A DNA stretch of 7,249 nt from NCBI GenBank assembly GCA_044359405.1, contig JBIKMC010000172.1, positions 1-7,249 of the forward strand, written 5' to 3'. Under the pieces are notes generated by a model. The model saw nothing but the letters and a program-made list of their open reading frames with translations, made no database searches and was not told where the DNA came from. Position 1 is the stretch's first letter, and each line of letters begins with the position of its first letter. The DNA is from SYIM01 sp044359405 (lineage in GTDB: Bacteria; Pseudomonadota; Gammaproteobacteria; Burkholderiales; Burkholderiaceae_E). Positions 6,373 through 7,249 of this stretch are shown in pieces. The position numbers and the translations under genes were made by a program.

Positions 6373-6807
6373 ATGCCTTTTCCTTCGCTGTTCAGTGCAA
6401 CTTCACTCGCCCTGTTAGCCGCTGTGACGGCGCTGGTGTCCGCGGGCCTGACGGCCCTTCAGATTGTTATTACGCTGCTGCTTGTGGTCACTCAGATGGG
6501 ACTGGCGGTATGTCTTGCCCGCCGGACCCTGCACTGCGGCTGGCCGCAGTGCGCTCGGGGAATTTTGCGTGACGATGTAAGGTGGACGCGAATCGCCTGC
6601 ACGCTTCTGGCCCTGACACTGACGCTGACCGCGCTCCATCTGATGTGGGCGACGCCCGACTGTCCTCCTGCAAGGCGGCTTTTGCGTGCCGCCCTCCAGT
6701 GGGCTATTCCGATGGCTGTACTGGTCGGTGCCTGTGCGCACCGGCTTGATGAGACCCGGGAGGACGAGGCCCGGTCACCACAAACCCAGAGCCAGGCCCG
6801 CCGCTAA
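6373..6807 (+). CDS. Small multi-pass membrane protein of unknown function
   Basis: I do not recognise this 144-residue protein. It shows about four hydrophobic segments, at roughly residues 8-26, 28-48, 73-92 and 107-122, separated by short polar loops; the loop at 50-73 is basic and carries C55 and C60 (CGWPQC). The tail from 123 on is charged and polar (HRLDETREDEARSPQTQSQ), probably cytoplasmic. Six cysteines are present (47, 55, 60, 76, 97, 121), many for a small membrane protein. The start ATG 6373 has a good GGGAG ribosome binding site; a TTG two codons earlier is less likely. Codon use shows the strong GC third-position bias of neighbouring genes, which supports real coding. It lies 191 bp after moaC on the same strand and overlaps the flavodoxin-family gene tail to tail by 33 bp. 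No function can be assigned. Confidence 0.6.
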   Translation: MPFPSLFSATSLALLAAVTALVSAGLTALQIVITLLLVVTQMGLAVCLARRTLHCGWPQCARGILRDDVRWTRIACTLLALTLTLTALHLMWATPDCPPARRLLRAALQWAIPMAVLVGACAHRLDETREDEARSPQTQSQARR

Positions 6808-7249
6808 GCTGGCTCCCAATTGCGCGGCCTGCTCAAGCTGACCGGGCAGGATCTGTTTTCGGGCGGTGATGGCCTGAGGCGTCTGTGCCTCGGTGCACAC
6901 CACCAGCGGCTCGGCAACTGGGCGCAGGCGCCATCCGGTACAAATGCGCTGCAACTGCCTGACCGCGCCCTGCCCGTCTGAGCCTGCACACACCATCAGG
7001 GCATACGCGCGGCCGGCCAGCCCATCGAGCACGGGGTAATAGCATCGATCAAACAGGTCTTTCATACGCCCCGCCATGCTGCCCAACATTTCGGGCGTGG
7101 CAAACAGGTACGCATCGGCGGCCAGCAAATCGGCTGGTGTTGCCTCGTCACAGCGAAGCGTACGGACCTGAACCAAACTTTCCCCGTCGACGGCCGCCTG
7201 TGCGGCCGCGCTGGCGGCAAGGGTGAGCTGGCGGGTACCATCCGTGACT
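6775..7249 (-). CDS. Flavodoxin-family / NADPH-dependent FMN reductase-like protein (5' end outside window)
   Basis: The frame enters from the window edge at 7248 and gives 157 residues to TGA 6777-6775; probably only 5-15 N-terminal residues are missing. The first visible residues, VTDGTRQLTLAA, look like the end of the flavodoxin phosphate-binding loop (S/T-x-T/G-G-T-x) and the helix after it. ADAYLFATPEMLGSMAGRMKDLFDR (45-69) contains the second FMN-contacting loop of this family, followed by a central strand and loop in YALMVCAGSDGQGAVRQL (82-99). It closely resembles short flavodoxin-family proteins of proteobacteria, expected to bind FMN in the cytoplasm and possibly reduce quinones or other acceptors; a specific substrate is not known. 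A TTG at 7176 could serve as an internal start, but would discard the phosphate-binding loop, so I treat the gene as truncated by the window. It overlaps the unknown membrane protein gene by 33 bp on the opposite strand. Confidence 0.85.
   Translation of the reverse strand, partial: VTDGTRQLTLAASAAAQAAVDGESLVQVRTLRCDEATPADLLAADAYLFATPEMLGSMAGRMKDLFDRCYYPVLDGLAGRAYALMVCAGSDGQGAVRQLQRICTGWRLRPVAEPLVVCTEAQTPQAITARKQILPGQLEQAAQLGASLAAGLALGLW

Noticed and set aside
6246..6572. 108-codon + strand open frame overlapping the small membrane protein gene
   Set aside because: It lacks a suitable ribosome binding site and hydrophobic or domain pattern; the 6373 frame has better codon bias and a good Shine-Dalgarno sequence.
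1..7249. Mobile elements, CRISPR, phage, tRNA or a novel defence or biosynthetic system
   Set aside because: No transposase, terminal repeats, spaced repeats, tRNA-like cloverleaf or unusual gene cluster was seen; all but one of the genes fit known families and composition is even throughout.

Overview
The window is ordinary, densely packed chromosome from a GC-rich bacterium. The product set suggests a beta-proteobacterium of the order Burkholderiales, possibly Alcaligenaceae: a tripartite tricarboxylate transporter with a Bug-type binding protein, a moaC gene divergent from a BepA-like M48 protease, and a short flavodoxin-family protein. This placement is inferred from gene content. No rRNA or other marker gene is present to prove it.

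Layout. (1) Positions 1-388, + strand, hold the C-terminal end of an FMN-binding glutamate synthase-type protein with three iron-sulfur cysteines. (2) Positions 394-5639, - strand, hold five genes reading in one direction, in transcription order: a BepA-like periplasmic M48 metalloprotease with TPR repeats, then tctC, tctB and tctA (binding protein, small and large membrane subunits of a TTT transporter), then a LysE/RhtB-family exporter. tctB and tctA share an ATGA overlap, and the exporter starts 9 bp after tctA, so the last four genes look like one operon. The protease is 45 bp upstream of tctC and may or may not be co-transcribed. (3) Positions 5714-6181, + strand, hold moaC (molybdenum cofactor biosynthesis), divergent from the protease. 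(4) Positions 6373-6807, + strand, encode an unrecognised small membrane protein. (5) Positions 6775-7249, - strand, hold a 5'-truncated flavodoxin-family protein whose 3' end overlaps the preceding gene tail to tail by 33 bp.

How the genes work together. TctC captures a carboxylate-type substrate in the periplasm and hands it to the TctA/TctB membrane complex for ion-coupled uptake. The adjoining LysE-type protein would export a small molecule, perhaps an amino acid, but the sequence does not reveal either substrate. The protease probably serves outer-membrane protein assembly, and MoaC serves molybdopterin synthesis; both are housekeeping functions.

I found no mobile element, CRISPR array, tRNA, rRNA, riboswitch or phage gene, and no convincing undescribed multi-gene system. 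The most interesting signals are small ones: a near-symmetric -10 element that could serve as a shared bidirectional promoter for moaC and the protease, a 19-bp palindrome and a second hairpin around the protease/tctC boundary, and a hairpin that covers part of the ribosome binding site of the unknown membrane protein.
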